A program made the translations under genes and the position numbers. The notes under the pieces were generated by a model, which had not been told where the DNA came from, searched no databases, and was given only the letters and a program-made list of their open reading frames with translations. This document shows positions 24,111 to 36,756 of a stretch of 64,000 bases of DNA, piece after piece (the stretch's first letter is position 1; the number at the start of each line of letters is the position of its first letter). The DNA comes from Parasponia andersonii (taxonomy: Eukaryota; Streptophyta; Magnoliopsida; Rosales; Cannabaceae). The DNA lies in the NCBI GenBank assembly GCA_002914805.1, contig JXTB01000379.1, forward strand, positions 335,004 through 399,003, read 5' to 3'.

Positions 24111-24938
24111 ATGTACGTTGACATGATAAAGTCATCATCATCAACGGCCGGTGATCATCACCATAACCTCGACATGATGACCATCATGATGCAAATGGAA
24201 AAAACTAGCCCCGAATTCTGCGACCCTTATCAGAGCACAACAGCTGCTCCCACATTTCTGGACATGAATTTCTCCGACGGAACCACGGCGGCGCAGCCTG
24301 GTTTTGCCTCGGCTACAACTACGGAGACGGCGGCTTTGCTGAATAACATGAATCCGGCAAACTCCAATATTCCATTCCTCGGCGGCGGCGGCGGAAACCC
24401 GATACAGGAGCCGGTGACTCCGCCGCCTTTTCAGCCCAATGCGGCACTCTCCGGGGGGAGAATTTTCAAAACGGGGGGTGCAATTGCGGTGCCGAACCCG
24501 TACGAGAAGCGGAACTCGATGGCGGCGATGAGGGAGATGATCTTTAGGATAGCGGCGATGCAGCCGATCCACATAGACCCTGAGTCGATCAAGCCGCCGA
24601 AGCGGCGGAACGTGAAGATATCTAAGGACCCGCAGAGCGTGGCGGCGAGGCACCGGAGGGAGCGGATAAGCGAGAGGATTAGGATACTGCAGAGACTCGT
24701 CCCCGGTGGGACCAAGATGGACACGGCTTCCATGTTGGATGAAGCCATACATTACGTCAAGTTTTTGAAGAAGCAAGTTCAGACGTTGGAGCAAGCCGGG
24801 GCTAATAGGCCCACTGCCGCCGCGGCGGTCGGGTTTCCCGGGACCCATTTGGATAATTTGAATTACTCTGCTTTCTTGAAGGCTTGCCAGCCTTCTAATT
24901 CTCCAATGCCGGATCAGTCACTTCGCATGCTTAGATGA
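24111..24938 (+). CDS. HEC1/2-like: HECATE-like bHLH transcription factor (HEC1/HEC2 type)
   Basis: Single-exon nuclear bHLH protein of 275 residues. HECATE proteins promote style, stigma and transmitting-tract development and adjust meristem timing, working as dimers with other bHLH proteins such as SPATULA. The bHLH spans about 164-227: [20 protein letters not shown], then the helix-loop-helix with LVPGG and [20 protein letters not shown]. The usual His5-Glu9-Arg13 DNA contacts read Gln175, Ala179 and Arg183, so the E-box glutamate is missing, as is characteristic of the HEC/INDEHISCENT group. The block just before it, [20 protein letters not shown], is the conserved HEC1/2 N-flank. The N-terminal half is low-complexity (His, Met, Thr, a Gly5 run). 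The start is the first Met after an AT-rich leader. GC content is clearly above the surroundings. A GA microsatellite follows the stop codon by a few bases. Confidence 0.95.
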   Translation: MYVDMIKSSSSTAGDHHHNLDMMTIMMQMEKTSPEFCDPYQSTTAAPTFLDMNFSDGTTAAQPGFASATTTETAALLNNMNPANSNIPFLGGGGGNPIQEPVTPPPFQPNAALSGGRIFKTGGAIAVPNPYEKRNSMAAMREMIFRIAAMQPIHIDPESIKPPKRRNVKISKDPQSVAARHRRERISERIRILQRLVPGGTKMDTASMLDEAIHYVKFLKKQVQTLEQAGANRPTAAAAVGFPGTHLDNLNYSAFLKACQPSNSPMPDQSLRMLR

Positions 24939-24943
24939 TAATT

Positions 24944-24971
24944 AGAGAGAGAGAGAGAGAGAGAGAGAGAA
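24944..24971 (+). repeat. GA microsatellite in the 3' UTR of the HECATE-like gene
   Basis: About 13 GA units directly after the stop region, likely polymorphic between individuals. Confidence 0.9.
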
Positions 24972-25427
24972 GTCTTTTCTTTTTTTTTTTATGTTTTTTC
25001 TTTTTGGTCATTGGGCTGGGAGAGAGAAATGTGGTTTTGTGACTTTAGTTAAAATTCTTAATTTGTGTAACTTGTAATGGTTTTGAGGGGGCTTTGTAAA
25101 TTAAGAAAATGTTCATCTTATTATAACTGATTTTTACTTGTTGATTAGTTCGTAATGTTGTATTTTTGTTTTCAATGATGAATTCTGTTAATGCATGTGG
25201 TTTCAACAATTTGCTTTATAATTCATTTTAGCTTAGTGTTTCAGTAGTGCGTATAATATCCATGCGTAGACATGACAACATGCTCAAATATTCCAAGATA
25301 AACTTATCTTAATAAGTTCTTTACTTTCCTCACTGACTAATCTAATTGTGTTTAATGTAAACGTATATAAACATGTATACACTGAACCATATATATATAT
25401 ATATATATTATACTCTCTATATGTACA

Positions 25428-25568
25428 CGATATTTTGAACAATCTTACAGTGCAGTGTTTAGTTAGAGTTGACAAACGATATTTTGAACAATCTTACAGT
25501 GCAGTGTTTAGTTAGAGCTGACAAACGATATTTTGAACAATCTTGCAGTGTTTAGTTAGAGTTGACAA
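25428..25568. repeat. Three-copy 49-bp tandem repeat
   Basis: Units start at 25428, 25477 and 25526, each beginning CGATATTTTGAACAATCTT. The first two are 49 bases and differ at one or two positions. The third lacks a few central bases. No function apparent. Confidence 0.95.
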
Positions 25569-26759
25569 TTTAGATAAGATACGATGACAAAACTCGAAAA
25601 CGATACGAAATTAGTAAGTTTGAGTTCGTTTTAAATATGTATAAGTTAAAATAGATTAAATTCGATTATACAAGATTAAATAACAGATCATCAGCAGGTT
25701 AATTTGAACTCAAAATTGACTTGTTTAACGTGATTAAATTTTATGAGACTTTGTATTATCTTATGTGTATCAAGACCTAAAAATCCCCTTTATGTTTTAT
25801 GTGCTAAAATTTGAAAGTTTTATTTTGATTTTAAACTTTGAAGTGTGTTAGATTTATTTGATTCATTATGATTAATTGGTTATATTGAAAATGTAAAATA
25901 AGTTAATAGATTGTATCAAATTATATTAGAAATATGAAATAGAATAATATGTTAAACTTAATAGGTTAATACATTATGTCAAGTTGAACCAAATATAATA
26001 TATTTAATATTAACATATTAAATTGAGTTCAATTAAAATATCAATAGTAAACAAGTTAGTAAATTGTATTATTAAGTTAGATGCGATCTAAATATAACTT
26101 ATTTAAATATGTCGTTCACAAATTAACTTATTTATTTAGGGTATGAATTTACAAATTATCACACGAATAATTAATAAGTAATAATAAATAAGTCAGATTT
26201 GAGTTTGATAAGTAGTTACTCGTTACACAAAGGTCGATAATATGAATTCCCTCCCTGTGTTTAGTATTACGGCTCTTATTTGATTATCAGTGATATTGCT
26301 AGCACATGACGTGAAGGCTTCTGCTTTGAGATTTTCCTTTGGCAGCTTTTGTTATTATTATTTTTTTTTTTCTACTTTTCTTCCGTTACTAATAAGGGAC
26401 CGTCTTTCACATCAACTTATAGAAGCCAAACCTTTTCTCTCCAAAACATTAGGAATTTTATAAGATGAAGACAACTCTTCGACGGCTATACATGCGCTTA
26501 ATTTGTCTTATCACCTAGGAGTAGGGCTAATGATCTTGAACTAACGTGTATACGGACAACTATTTTAGCCAATAAACTAAACTAAAAAGAAACGTATATA
26601 AAACTAGAAGTTAAACAAATCCGGAAAGGCGTGAGGAAATGTTGCCCATTTGCTTAACAAACATTAATATTGCTCCTTAATACATGCATGAAATGATATA
26701 AAATTATCTTAATTCTTTATTTCTAAAAGTTTCGTTTACGTGTAGCCACAGGTTATACG
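25569..26759. other. AT-rich intergenic stretch
   Basis: Very AT-rich (25570-26220), with repeated ATTAAATT-like words, then ordinary intergenic DNA. No gene seen. Confidence 0.45.
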
Positions 26760-29700
26760 TGTAAAAATTCGGATTTTAGGAAGGTAATTTGGACAATTTA
26801 CTGATTTTTTGGATAAAATATTGAGAAGATTAATTTACAAAAATTTTGTGCAGAGGGACTAAATTATAATTTTTGAGGGACTAGATTGATAGAGATTTAA
26901 AATTTGGAAACCTATGTGTAATTTTTGAAAGATTGCACAACCCTATAAGACAGGACCATGTGCCTTGTCCTTTCTTTTCTCTCTCTCTCTCTCTTCTCTC
27001 TCTTCTCCCCCGACTTCTCTCTCTCTCTCTCTCTGCATTTCTCGGCCGCACCAACGGAGGAAGCTGCGACTACCGCTCCAGCCACCGTGTGCCCGTGCCA
27101 CCGACCGGCGAAGGACCCCCGTGCTGCGCGAAGCTCCGCCGCCCCTCACCAGCCGTCGCCGTCGTCTGGTTCGCCAGAGAAACTCCATCGAAGTCATTGG
27201 AGCTGTTTCGATTTTTTCATCACCGGCGACGATTCTGGCCATTATTCGACCTCCAACCGGTCCCGTTGGATTCGTCTCGTCTCAAGTATCATCAAGGTAT
27301 ATATATCTCAACCCCATTTTACCCGAATTGAAAGTTGCCATTTTTGGATATTTTGAGTTTAAGTTTGACTTTTTGATCTGGTCATTGGATTGTGTTTTTG
27401 TTGTCATTTTTGGAATATACTTGGAAAATGGAGAAGTTTGATATATATATTGCCTATGTTTGGTGATTGGCACAAAAATCAAGATTTATCTCGTTTTGCG
27501 TACCACCGGCCCGGTGTGGGCCCCGACCCGAATTGAACAAGTTATATGTCTAACCTAGCTATTTTGGGTGTTAGGAATTCAACGAAGAGTCCGTTTGTGG
27601 AATTGAAGCTTCAGTGAGAAGTTGGTTTTTCGCAAGAGGACGATCGAGGGCTTGGAATTGGTTCCCGATCCTCCGAGCAATCGTCAACGACACCTCGAGG
27701 ATTCGATAGCGTGGTATTGCTATTCGTGCGAGGTAGAGACTCAATTACCTCTGTTTTATATCGTTTTTGAATAAAACTTATTTTCTACTTTGGTTACTCG
27801 AATATCTATGATGAGAATTGGTTGTATGAGATATATACTGTATTGCTCTGGAAATTTTCTGAGTGCAGGTTATTTTGGGTATATTAAAAATAGGGTTATT
27901 ATGCTGCCCGTTTTTCTATAAAAACCTAGTATGTTGATTTTACTGAAAAACCAGAGCATGATTATTTTCACACTTCAGTTCTGTATTGCACGTGTCATAG
28001 GATCATACATGAGCACTGTGTTAGCATCGTGGGTTAATAGTGCGGCGCTGTGTATCCCACCATCGGTGAAAGTCCGTAAACTCGCACGAGATTTTGTTAC
28101 TTCTGATTACCTCCCCATTTGGTATGTGTAGGCAATTCGGTTACCCCTCCAGGTTTGGTAGGCGACACATGGGTGTCCCTTCTGGGTATGGGCTTAGGTA
28201 TCAGGCAGGCTGTTAGGCATACTTAGTGCCATCATTCTGGGTTTCCACAGATGAGAGAATGAAAGCTCATGGGTATGGGTTGATTTGTGTCATGTGCATA
28301 TGAATTGAATGGTTTTGATTACACTACTTTTTATATATATATGAATTTTCAGTTTGGATTATATATATATGTATGTTTTGGACTAAACTAACTATGCAGG
28401 AATTCCCCATCACTAAAATATTTTCGATCGAGGTAATTATTTTCTTACTGGGCATTTTATGCTCACCCCCTACCTTTTTCCTCAGGTGGTATCCAGTGCG
28501 ATCTCGGTGATCAAGAAGAGTAAGAGGTCATCTTGATTGCAGTTGTCTCTTGGAAATACTAGAAGTTTGTCGTCTTGGTATTTGGATTGTTTAAGTTTTG
28601 TATTAGCATTGAACCAAGATTACTGCTTTCTATTTTGTTTGCGAACTTATATATGCTATTCTGGTATTTGACTTTTGTTGTAGATGATGGTGATGCTTGG
28701 GTTTTTATGTGACTTCGTGATTTTTAATTATTATTCAGTCTATGTTTAATGGTGTATATGAACTGTGGGAGTGGTTCACGGGATGGAATTCCGATTATTT
28801 TATTTAAATGGACCGTTTTTATAAAAACTAGAACTTTTGACACCGTTTGTAGAATTGAAGCTCCAGTGAGAAGTTAGTTTTTCGCAAGAGGACGATCGAG
28901 GGCTTGGAATTGGTTCCCGACCCTCCGAGTGATCGTCATCGATACCTTGAGGATTCGATAGTGTGGTATTACTATTCGAGCGAGGTAGGGACTCAATTAC
29001 CTCTGTTTTATATCATTTTTGAATAAAACTTATTTTCTGCAAAATATAAGAACAAATGTGATTTTTGGTTACTCGAATATTTGTGATGGGAATTGGTTGT
29101 ATGAGATATATACTGTATTGCTCTAGGAATTTTCTGAGTGACGGTTATTTTGGGTATATTAAAAATAGGGTTATTATGCTGCTCGTTTTTCTATAAAATC
29201 CTAGTATACTGATTTTACTGAAAAACCAGAGCATGATTATTTTTACACTTTAGTTCTGTATTGCACGTGTCATAGGATCATACATGAGTACTGTGTTAGC
29301 ATCGTGAGTTAACAGTGTGGCGCTGCATGTCCCACTATCGATGAAAGTCCGTATACTCACACAAGGTTTTGTTACTTCTGATTACCTCCCCATTTGACAT
29401 ATGTAGGCAATTCAGTTGCCCCTCCAGGTTTGGTAGGGGACACATGGGTGTCCCCTCTGGGTATGGGCTTAGGTATCAGGCAGGCTGTTAGGTATACTTA
29501 GTGCCATCATCATGGGTTTCCACAGATGAGAGGATGAGAGCTCATGGGTATGGGTTGATTTGTGTCATGTGTATATGAATTGGATGGTTTTGATTACACT
29601 GCTTTTTATATATATATGAATTTTCGGTTTGGATTACATATATATATATATATGTATGTTTTGGACTAAACTAACCATGCAGGAATTCTCCATCACTAAA

Positions 29701-30204
29701 ATATTTTCGATCGAGATAATTATTTTTCTTACTGGGCATTTTATGCTCACCCCTCTACCTTCTTCCTCAGGTGATATCCAGTGCGATCTCGGTGATCAAG
29801 AGGAGTAAGAGGTTATCTTGATTGCAATTCGTCTCTTGGTAATGCTAGAAGTTTGTCGTCTTGGTGCTTGGATTATTTGGGTTTTGTATTAGCATTGAAC
29901 CAAGATTACTGCTGTCTATTTTGTCTGCGAACTTATATATGCTATTCTGGTATTTGACTTTTATTGTAGATGATGGTGATGCTTGGGCTTTTATGTGACT
30001 TCGTGATTTTTAATTATTATTCAGTCTATGTTTAATGGTATATACGAACTGTGGGAGTGGTTCACGAGATGGAATTCTGATTATTTTATTTAAATGGACA
30101 TTTTTTATAAAAACTAGAACTTTTGACACTTTTCAAATAAATCAAGAAATTTTTCACCTTTGTGAAATTCCCCTTCTGCCACTGGTCCGTTTTGGGTCGT
30201 GACA
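26760..30204 (+). mobile_element. Solo LTR with 5-bp target duplication, internally duplicated
   Basis: Begins TGTAAAAATTCGG and ends TTTGGGTCGTGACA. It is flanked on both sides by ATACG (26755-26759 and 30205-30209), a perfect 5-bp target duplication. No internal retrotransposon domain lies between the ends, so it is a solo LTR. It belongs to the family of the elements at 32675-39465 and 45584-47879. A CT-rich then GC-rich block (26975-27290) yields overlapping 130-160 codon frames that are probably not genes. The 3445-base length is due to a tandem duplication of its 3' part. Confidence 0.88.
27591..30129 (+). repeat. Tandem duplication of about 1.25 kb inside the solo LTR
   Basis: Unit 1 (27591-28842) and unit 2 (28843 to about 30129) both begin CCGTTTGT, followed by GAATTGAAGCT. 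They run in parallel to the shared words ATAAAAACTAGAACTTTTGACAC (first and last 10 bases recognisable at 28820-28842 and 30107-30129). Unit 2 is longer mainly because of TA-run expansion. The differences are scattered, so the duplication is not very recent. Confidence 0.92.
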
Positions 30205-30209
30205 ATACG

Positions 30210-30575
30210 TATTTGTTTGTCAGTGCTACGTGCCAAAAATCGGTTATTTTGTACCATAAATTGACGATCAATGAGAATAAACGATTATATTTGCATGGTG
30301 TCTAACTATACATAAATTATGGAGCCACACTAGAGTCATGAATCCTTAAAATCCTAACTAATATTTATATTGCCCTTATCTTATATGTTACAACTTACTA
30401 AAAGTCTAAAACAAGGATTACAAAAAAATATTGATGGCCAGTCATTCCGTCAGTACATGAATACCCCATCTCTTAAAAAAAAAAAAAAAAAAGTGAGAAA
30501 AGAAGAAAACTGCCATACATCTCTGTGGGTTTTCTCAAGAGGTGGAATGGGGAGGTAGGTTGCCTCCCAAGGCAG
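30210..30575. other. Flank of the solo LTR
   Basis: AT-rich DNA with an A-run at 30475-30492. No gene seen. Confidence 0.4.
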
Positions 30576-31161
30576 GGTCGAATAATGGAAGTGTTCATGT
30601 CTCAACAATCATGCCTCACTAACCACCATTTTTCATATCTATTCGAATCCAAATCCAAAGCAAGAATATATAAAAAAAAAAAAACAATTTATTATAACAA
30701 AAAAAGAAAAGAATGAGAAATTATTTGGGTCAAAGGGCATATCTATCTACCAAAATAGACCCCATGTGAGATATCCCACTAAGGTCCCAACATACTAAAA
30801 AGAAGCCTCTCATCGATTTTTAGAGAAAGAATAGTCCCCCTTTTCATAAATTCATGAAATGTGCAATGCCNGGTCGAATAATGGAAGTGTTCATGTCTCA
30901 ACAATCATGCCTCACTAACCACCATTTTTCATATCTATTCGAATCCAAATCCAAAGCAAGAATATAAAAAAAAAACAATTTATTATAACAAAAAAAGAAA
31001 AGAAGGAGAAATTATTTGGGTCAAAGGGCGTATCTATCTACCAAAATAGACCCCATGTGAGATATCCCACTAAAGTCCCAACATACTAAAAAGAAGACTC
31101 TCATCGATTTTTAGAGAAAGAATAGTCCCCCTTTTCATAAATTCATGAAATGTGCAATGCC
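30576..31161 (+). repeat. Direct duplication of about 290 bp around a single N
   Basis: 30576-30870 and 30872-31161 are near-identical (both start GGTCGAATAATGGAAGTG and end GTGCAATGCC). They differ by A-run length and a few substitutions. The N at 30871 sits exactly at the junction. This looks like overlapping contig ends left uncollapsed. Confidence 0.9.
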
Positions 31162-32669
31162 TATGGCTCTTGTAACCCTCCCCCGTAAAGCAAGTGCATT
31201 GTATCCTCTCTCTGACACACACTCTTTTTTCTATCATTTTCCCATATTCCCATCTACTTCCTCTTTTTTTTTTTTTTTTTTTTCCTATCCTTTTCTCTGT
31301 GGGATAACTTTCATATCATATCCCTTATTATGATAAGATAAAAATATTCGCTATTATATAGATCCCTACTATTTTTTTCCCCACTTGATCTGTCTCTTAT
31401 TTTTTTAATTTATTCATATTAATTTGCTGTGAGAATCCAAATTGTAATTATAGCTAATCCCGTATATGTGTAATTTTGTTTTTAGTAAATTTTGGGGAGG
31501 TGCTCCACACTTACGGAAAAAACGAGTATGTATAAATGAGCATCAAAAGGAATTTATCTACTTATTTATAGTTTTAACGTGAGATCACTTAATTATTTAA
31601 ATATTCGTGCACTGTATACATGCATATGTATGTAAGAATGCAGACAATAAAATGGTTGGTTGGTTGGTTGGTTGGATTAGATTTTGGCAGAGTACCCAAT
31701 TTAAAGGGGCAGGTGGAGGACGCGGATCTAATACTATATCTTGGAACATCAAAATTCTTTTTTAATTCTTTGTCCGTTGGCCCTTATGCGAGGTGAGATG
31801 TATTAGAATGTTTTATTATCTTATATATACACAAAAATATGGGAAAATTCAAATAGGAACAAAGACATAAAAAAAAAAAAAAAAAGAAGAAAACAAGATA
31901 AGAACAATAATCCCAACGCGCTGTGAGTACTAGTGTCAATGTCAAAATTCTTTATGGGACACAAATAATTTAGGCTTTATTTTTACAGAAGATTACGAGA
32001 GATGCTTTAATTAATATTCATTAATTATATTTAAATAAATGGAAATAAAAGGGTCCCACATATTAATTAATGACATATAAAAAAAGAAAAACTATATGAA
32101 TTTTAAATTATGGTGCTAACTGAATTCAAAAAATATATAAATTATGGTACTATCTGGAAAAATTCTTTCTAATTTCTGTTGATTTCCAATGAGATTATTT
32201 TATTTTTAGCTCACCCGGATTGGAGTTATTTTATCTGGCTAACAAATTGACATAATTCAGTGCTTTTGTTTGTTGCAGACCTAAATTACCAAGAAATCTA
32301 ACCTGGTCTTTGGTATTTTTCTTCACAATCCTTTTAACTAGGCGGTATTTTGCTTTGATAAAATTACGTACAATATCAAAATCAACTTAAAGACTGGGAG
32401 ATACAAGAGCATGTGCTGAATTAATCGTGTTTTTAAGCCTAATAAATTATGCTCTTATTGTGTTAATTAAAGCTAATAGGTTGTGTTTTATTATAGTAAA
32501 AAAAGGCTAATAGCAGTATATATATATATGTGAATATTAGTTGTTGTTGTCGAGGGATTAAAGCTACCCCAACTATCACCCTTAAATGGATTTCATAACA
32601 AAACCAGTTACAATCAAAGCTAGCTCAAATTCCCAAGGAGCAAAGAGAAATATATCAAACGTTAAGCCT
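31162..32669. other. Intergenic stretch
   Basis: No gene seen. Contains a T-run at 31266-31283, a GGTT microsatellite at 31653-31672 and an A-run at 31870-31885. A segment at 32272-32340 is related to the repeat family at 53210-53280 and 54360-54540. Confidence 0.45.
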
Positions 32670-32674
32670 AAAAG

Positions 32675-33433
32675 TGTCGCGACCCAAAATTCAAGACTGT
32701 GATCTTTGGTAATTTTGAGTGTAAATAAAGATAAATAAAAAATTTGTGAAATTCAGAAGAAAACTAGTACTTGAATTTTTCATTTTAGTCTTCAAATCAT
32801 TAGGAATTTTATATGAGAAGAAGGTCCATATTAAGTTTAATTTATAAAAATAAATACACTGATTTAATATCAGGAAAACATAGTTAAATTATACAAATCT
32901 TGACTCACGAGAAATACAGTGTTGATTTAATAGATTTTTCAAATCTCTAGCCCGAATGTCTAAAATTTAACTTACAAATTTTTGTAAAAATTTCAAGTAC
33001 TTAAAACTTTAAAAATATACTCCTTATAGTCTCCTATTTATACACCAAATCCTTAAATAATAAAAAATACATCCTCATACATTTACTTAGCATAAATAAT
33101 AAACTTAGCTAAATAGTTAGAAATGAAAAGAATAGAACAAGTTATGAGAACTAGCCGAAGAGAAATAGGAATAAGATCGCAATGGAAACTAAGCGACTTG
33201 CTTGACTATCGAGACAACTGACTTGAATAAACATCCACCTGAAAGGAAGGAAAAATAGAAAGGAGTGAGCTCGAAAGCTCAGTAGGAAAGTTGTTACCTC
33301 ATTTGAAAACTTTTATAGTGATGGAAAGTCCTTGTCTGGTTAGTTTAATCTAAAATACCTTTTTGCAAAACCGTATATATATACTTATACATATCTATTT
33401 CCAAAGCTGATAGTCTGTATATGTATATACATA

Positions 33434-33478
<45 letters not shown>

Positions 33479-34981
33479 ATATGAAAACATGTTATCCAAA
33501 ACCAATAGTCCGTATGCACATACCTGTATAAAGATATATAAAAAATATGATATATGAAAATCAATCGATCCACAAATACATGATACAAATCCATCCATAC
33601 CCATGAGTTCACCACCTCTCATCAATGGAAGCTAGGGTGTTGGTACAATGTGTGCCATACAGCTTGCTTGACACCAAGTCCATAACCGGAGGGGACACCT
33701 GTATATCGCCTACTAAATATGGAGGGGCAACTGTATTGCTTACGCCTGCCAAATAGGGCGGTAATCAGAAGAAATATCCCATGCAGGCTGCACCGTTGGT
33801 GGGCCCACAATGCCACACTATAAAAATCCCATGATGCTAACCTGGTACTCATGTGTGATCCTATGATATGTGTACTCTGAACTGATGTGTAAAAATAAGC
33901 AAGTAGTAATTTAAGTTCAAATGATGCTTTAGTTTTTAATAAAATAATTAATTAAATTTTGTAGAAAAATGGGCAGCATAACGACCTTATTTTAACATAT
34001 CCCAAATACAACTTGCACTCAGAAAAATCCCAAAGCAATCCAATATACAAATCTTACTATTCAATTTCATCACAGATATTTAAAAGTTCTAAGATCATAT
34101 TTGTTCTTATTTATTGCAGAAAATAAGTTTTATTCAAAAACAATATAAAAGAGAGATAACCAAATCTCTACCTCACTAGAATAGCGATACCACACTATTG
34201 GATGCTTAAGATGCCGATTGGACGATTGTTCGAAGGGTCGGGAACCAATTCCACGCTATTGATCGCTCACTTGGGAAAAACCAACTTCTCAATAGAGCTT
34301 TGAATCAATGAATAGACCTCTTCATTGAATTCCTAATGTTCAAAATAGCTAAATTAGATATATAACTCGACTAATTCGGGTCCGTGCTGATACCGGACTG
34401 ATGGCACACAAAATTAGACAAAATCTAAGCCATTAGATATTGATTTTTGGGCTGGTCACCAAATATAGTCAATATATATCAAATTTCTCCATTTTCTGAG
34501 CACATTCCAAAAATGACCACAAAAATAAAATCTAACGGTCGGATCGAAAATTAAAATTCGAAACTCAAAATACCCAAAAATGGTAACTTTTAAACCAAGC
34601 AAAATGGAGTCACGATATATATACCTAGCGCTTCCTCTCGACGAGATAAGTCTAATGAGTCCAACAACGAGAGCTAAAATAGCCTGAAACGACATTGGTG
34701 ACGAAAAGTTTCAAACGACCGATAATGGCATTTTCAGATGGGGAGAGCTCGACGGCTTTGTGGGACTGGCGGTAGGGCACCTTGGTGGTGCAACAAGTTT
34801 GCATAGGGCAGTCAGCGAGCTGAATGAAGGTTAGGCATCTCCTCTTCCTTTAGCTGAGAAGCACAGAGACGAGGGTGAGAGAAGAGACCGGAAATGGGAG
34901 AGAAATAGTATGCTTATATATTTATTTAATTTTTTTAATGTCAAATGTCCAATATGCCCTTCTAAAAAAAAGGTTTTTACG
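32675..34981 (-). repeat. 3' LTR of the LARD-like element
   Basis: About 2.3 kb. It shares the GC-rich block (34690-34890) with the 5' LTR and its 3' two thirds with the unit duplicated in the solo LTR at 26760-30204. A long TA run lies at 33438-33476. The first two bases read CG rather than TG. Confidence 0.85.
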
Positions 34982-34997
34982 TTCTCTCCTCCTTATA
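34982..34997 (-). promoter_or_regulatory. Polypurine tract of the LARD-like element
   Basis: Minus strand reads ATAAGGAGGAGAGAA directly before the 3' LTR, where plus-strand priming is expected. Confidence 0.7.
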
Positions 34998-36697
34998 GGA
35001 ATTTCGTCCCGAATTCAAGTACAAACCAAGAGTGAACAAGATCGTAAGAAATAGTCACTGGAAGTATAGTGAACACTTGACTACAGAATTTACAAGTAGT
35101 AAACCAAACACTAGGCAATGAAAGCTTGTGAAACAAACACTCCTCACCTGGTATTAGAATCGTGCCAATATACCAAAACACACAGTAGTATGGTATAAGG
35201 ATGAGCCTAAAGAGATACGGAGCCAGGAGATGGCTCAACAATATGTACAAGAATCTCAACTCCTATGGTTGGAAATGACAACCTCAAGTATGTGAGCCAC
35301 CAAAAGATAACGATGATAGCCTTAGCTAGAAGCCAGAAACTTATGACTTTGAACACTGATTGTAAGGCACCAAACTAGAACAATAGACCAAATGTCAGAT
35401 ATAAGAATATCGTTCTCCTAATCGAACTAGGTCAACGATCTCTTGAGACATATCCATTTGTCTGTAGCTAGAACCTGGGCTTAGACAATCCATGAGTCAA
35501 TGACTCTAACAGGAGTCTTCTTTCAAGCACAGAACATATTCGAATAGAGTTTAAGATAAAGAATAAGAATCTTTGTGCTATACCACCTAAGATAAATAAG
35601 TTTAGAGGTCGAACGTGACAAAGAGAGTTCAATAGCTCACAACCATTTTCTACTATTCGATTAGAGCGAGGAATAATACAAAGCACAAACCATTTCTAGG
35701 CAAATACAAGACTAGAACACCTAACAGGAAATCATCAATACAAAACATTAGTGCAAACTTCATTCTCAAATGCAAGCACCCAAACATGAGAAATTTTAAA
35801 AGTAGTTCAAACTTTTTATCCAGTGAAAAATCTCATCAAAGAAAACTAAAACGAATGTTGACTCAAAGACTCTACAAGTCTTTGATATAAAGAAACTTCA
35901 TGGACACAATCTAATATCCTAGAAATATGCACACAATAACTAAAATCGACACTTAATGCCCCAGAAATAAAGTTCTAATAGGATATGTTATCTGGTATCA
36001 GCCTCGAGTGACGCTTGTCTCATATGCAACCTCCTTTCAATTTTTATTTAAAATAATTTTGAAAATATTTTTGAAAACATTGAATGTAAAAAGTGTTGGG
36101 GCATGAATACTATACTAGCTCATAATATAGTTTCTTCCTAGCCAAAGGTAAACCAAACTTAAACTTCGAGTATCTTTTTACAATATAGAAATAGAGTCCA
36201 ACGATTCTTAGGATAAAATCCATGAGTAATTCTTATGATAAAATCCATGAGTAATCTCATTCTAATTACCATTAACCTTATAACAATAACCATGTCATAT
36301 ATAGTTTAAACAAAATAAAGGATTCAGATTCAACTCAATATCTAGAAAAGATTCAATCCATGCATATACGATAAAAATCTCTAATAGTCACAAGTATTAA
36401 CCTAAAAAGTCAAGTTATACATGATAACCATTTATTAAAACTAAGTGGTAATGCATGAAAAAGATACTAGTTGTTCCAAATAACCAACAAAACAGACATT
36501 TATCATGTAAACTGCACCAACTTGATAAAATAACAAATAAAGTCATATTTAAATTACTCTGGCCAATATTTCTTTCAAAACTAATAAAACGTCTATGCCT
36601 CAATCTATATCACAACCAAACATGATGGGATATTTTTTTTTATAGAATTCCAAAATATTCTCCAAGTAATTAAATAAGTTTCTCAAAAGGTTTAAAA

Positions 36698-36756
<59 letters not shown>

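Noticed and set aside
24141..24848. 235-codon frame antisense to the bHLH gene
   Set aside because: A shadow of the GC-rich HECATE-like coding sequence; no family features.
26933..27441. Overlapping proline/serine/arginine-rich frames of 130-160 codons
   Set aside because: They lie in the CT- and GC-rich block of a solo LTR. All frames are open because of composition, and related LTR copies do not keep any one frame.
31653..31672. GGTT repeat as an interstitial telomere
   Set aside because: The plant telomere unit is TTTAGGG; this is a simple tetranucleotide repeat.
33385..33625. Tyr/Ile-rich frames
   Set aside because: Produced by a TA microsatellite inside an LTR.
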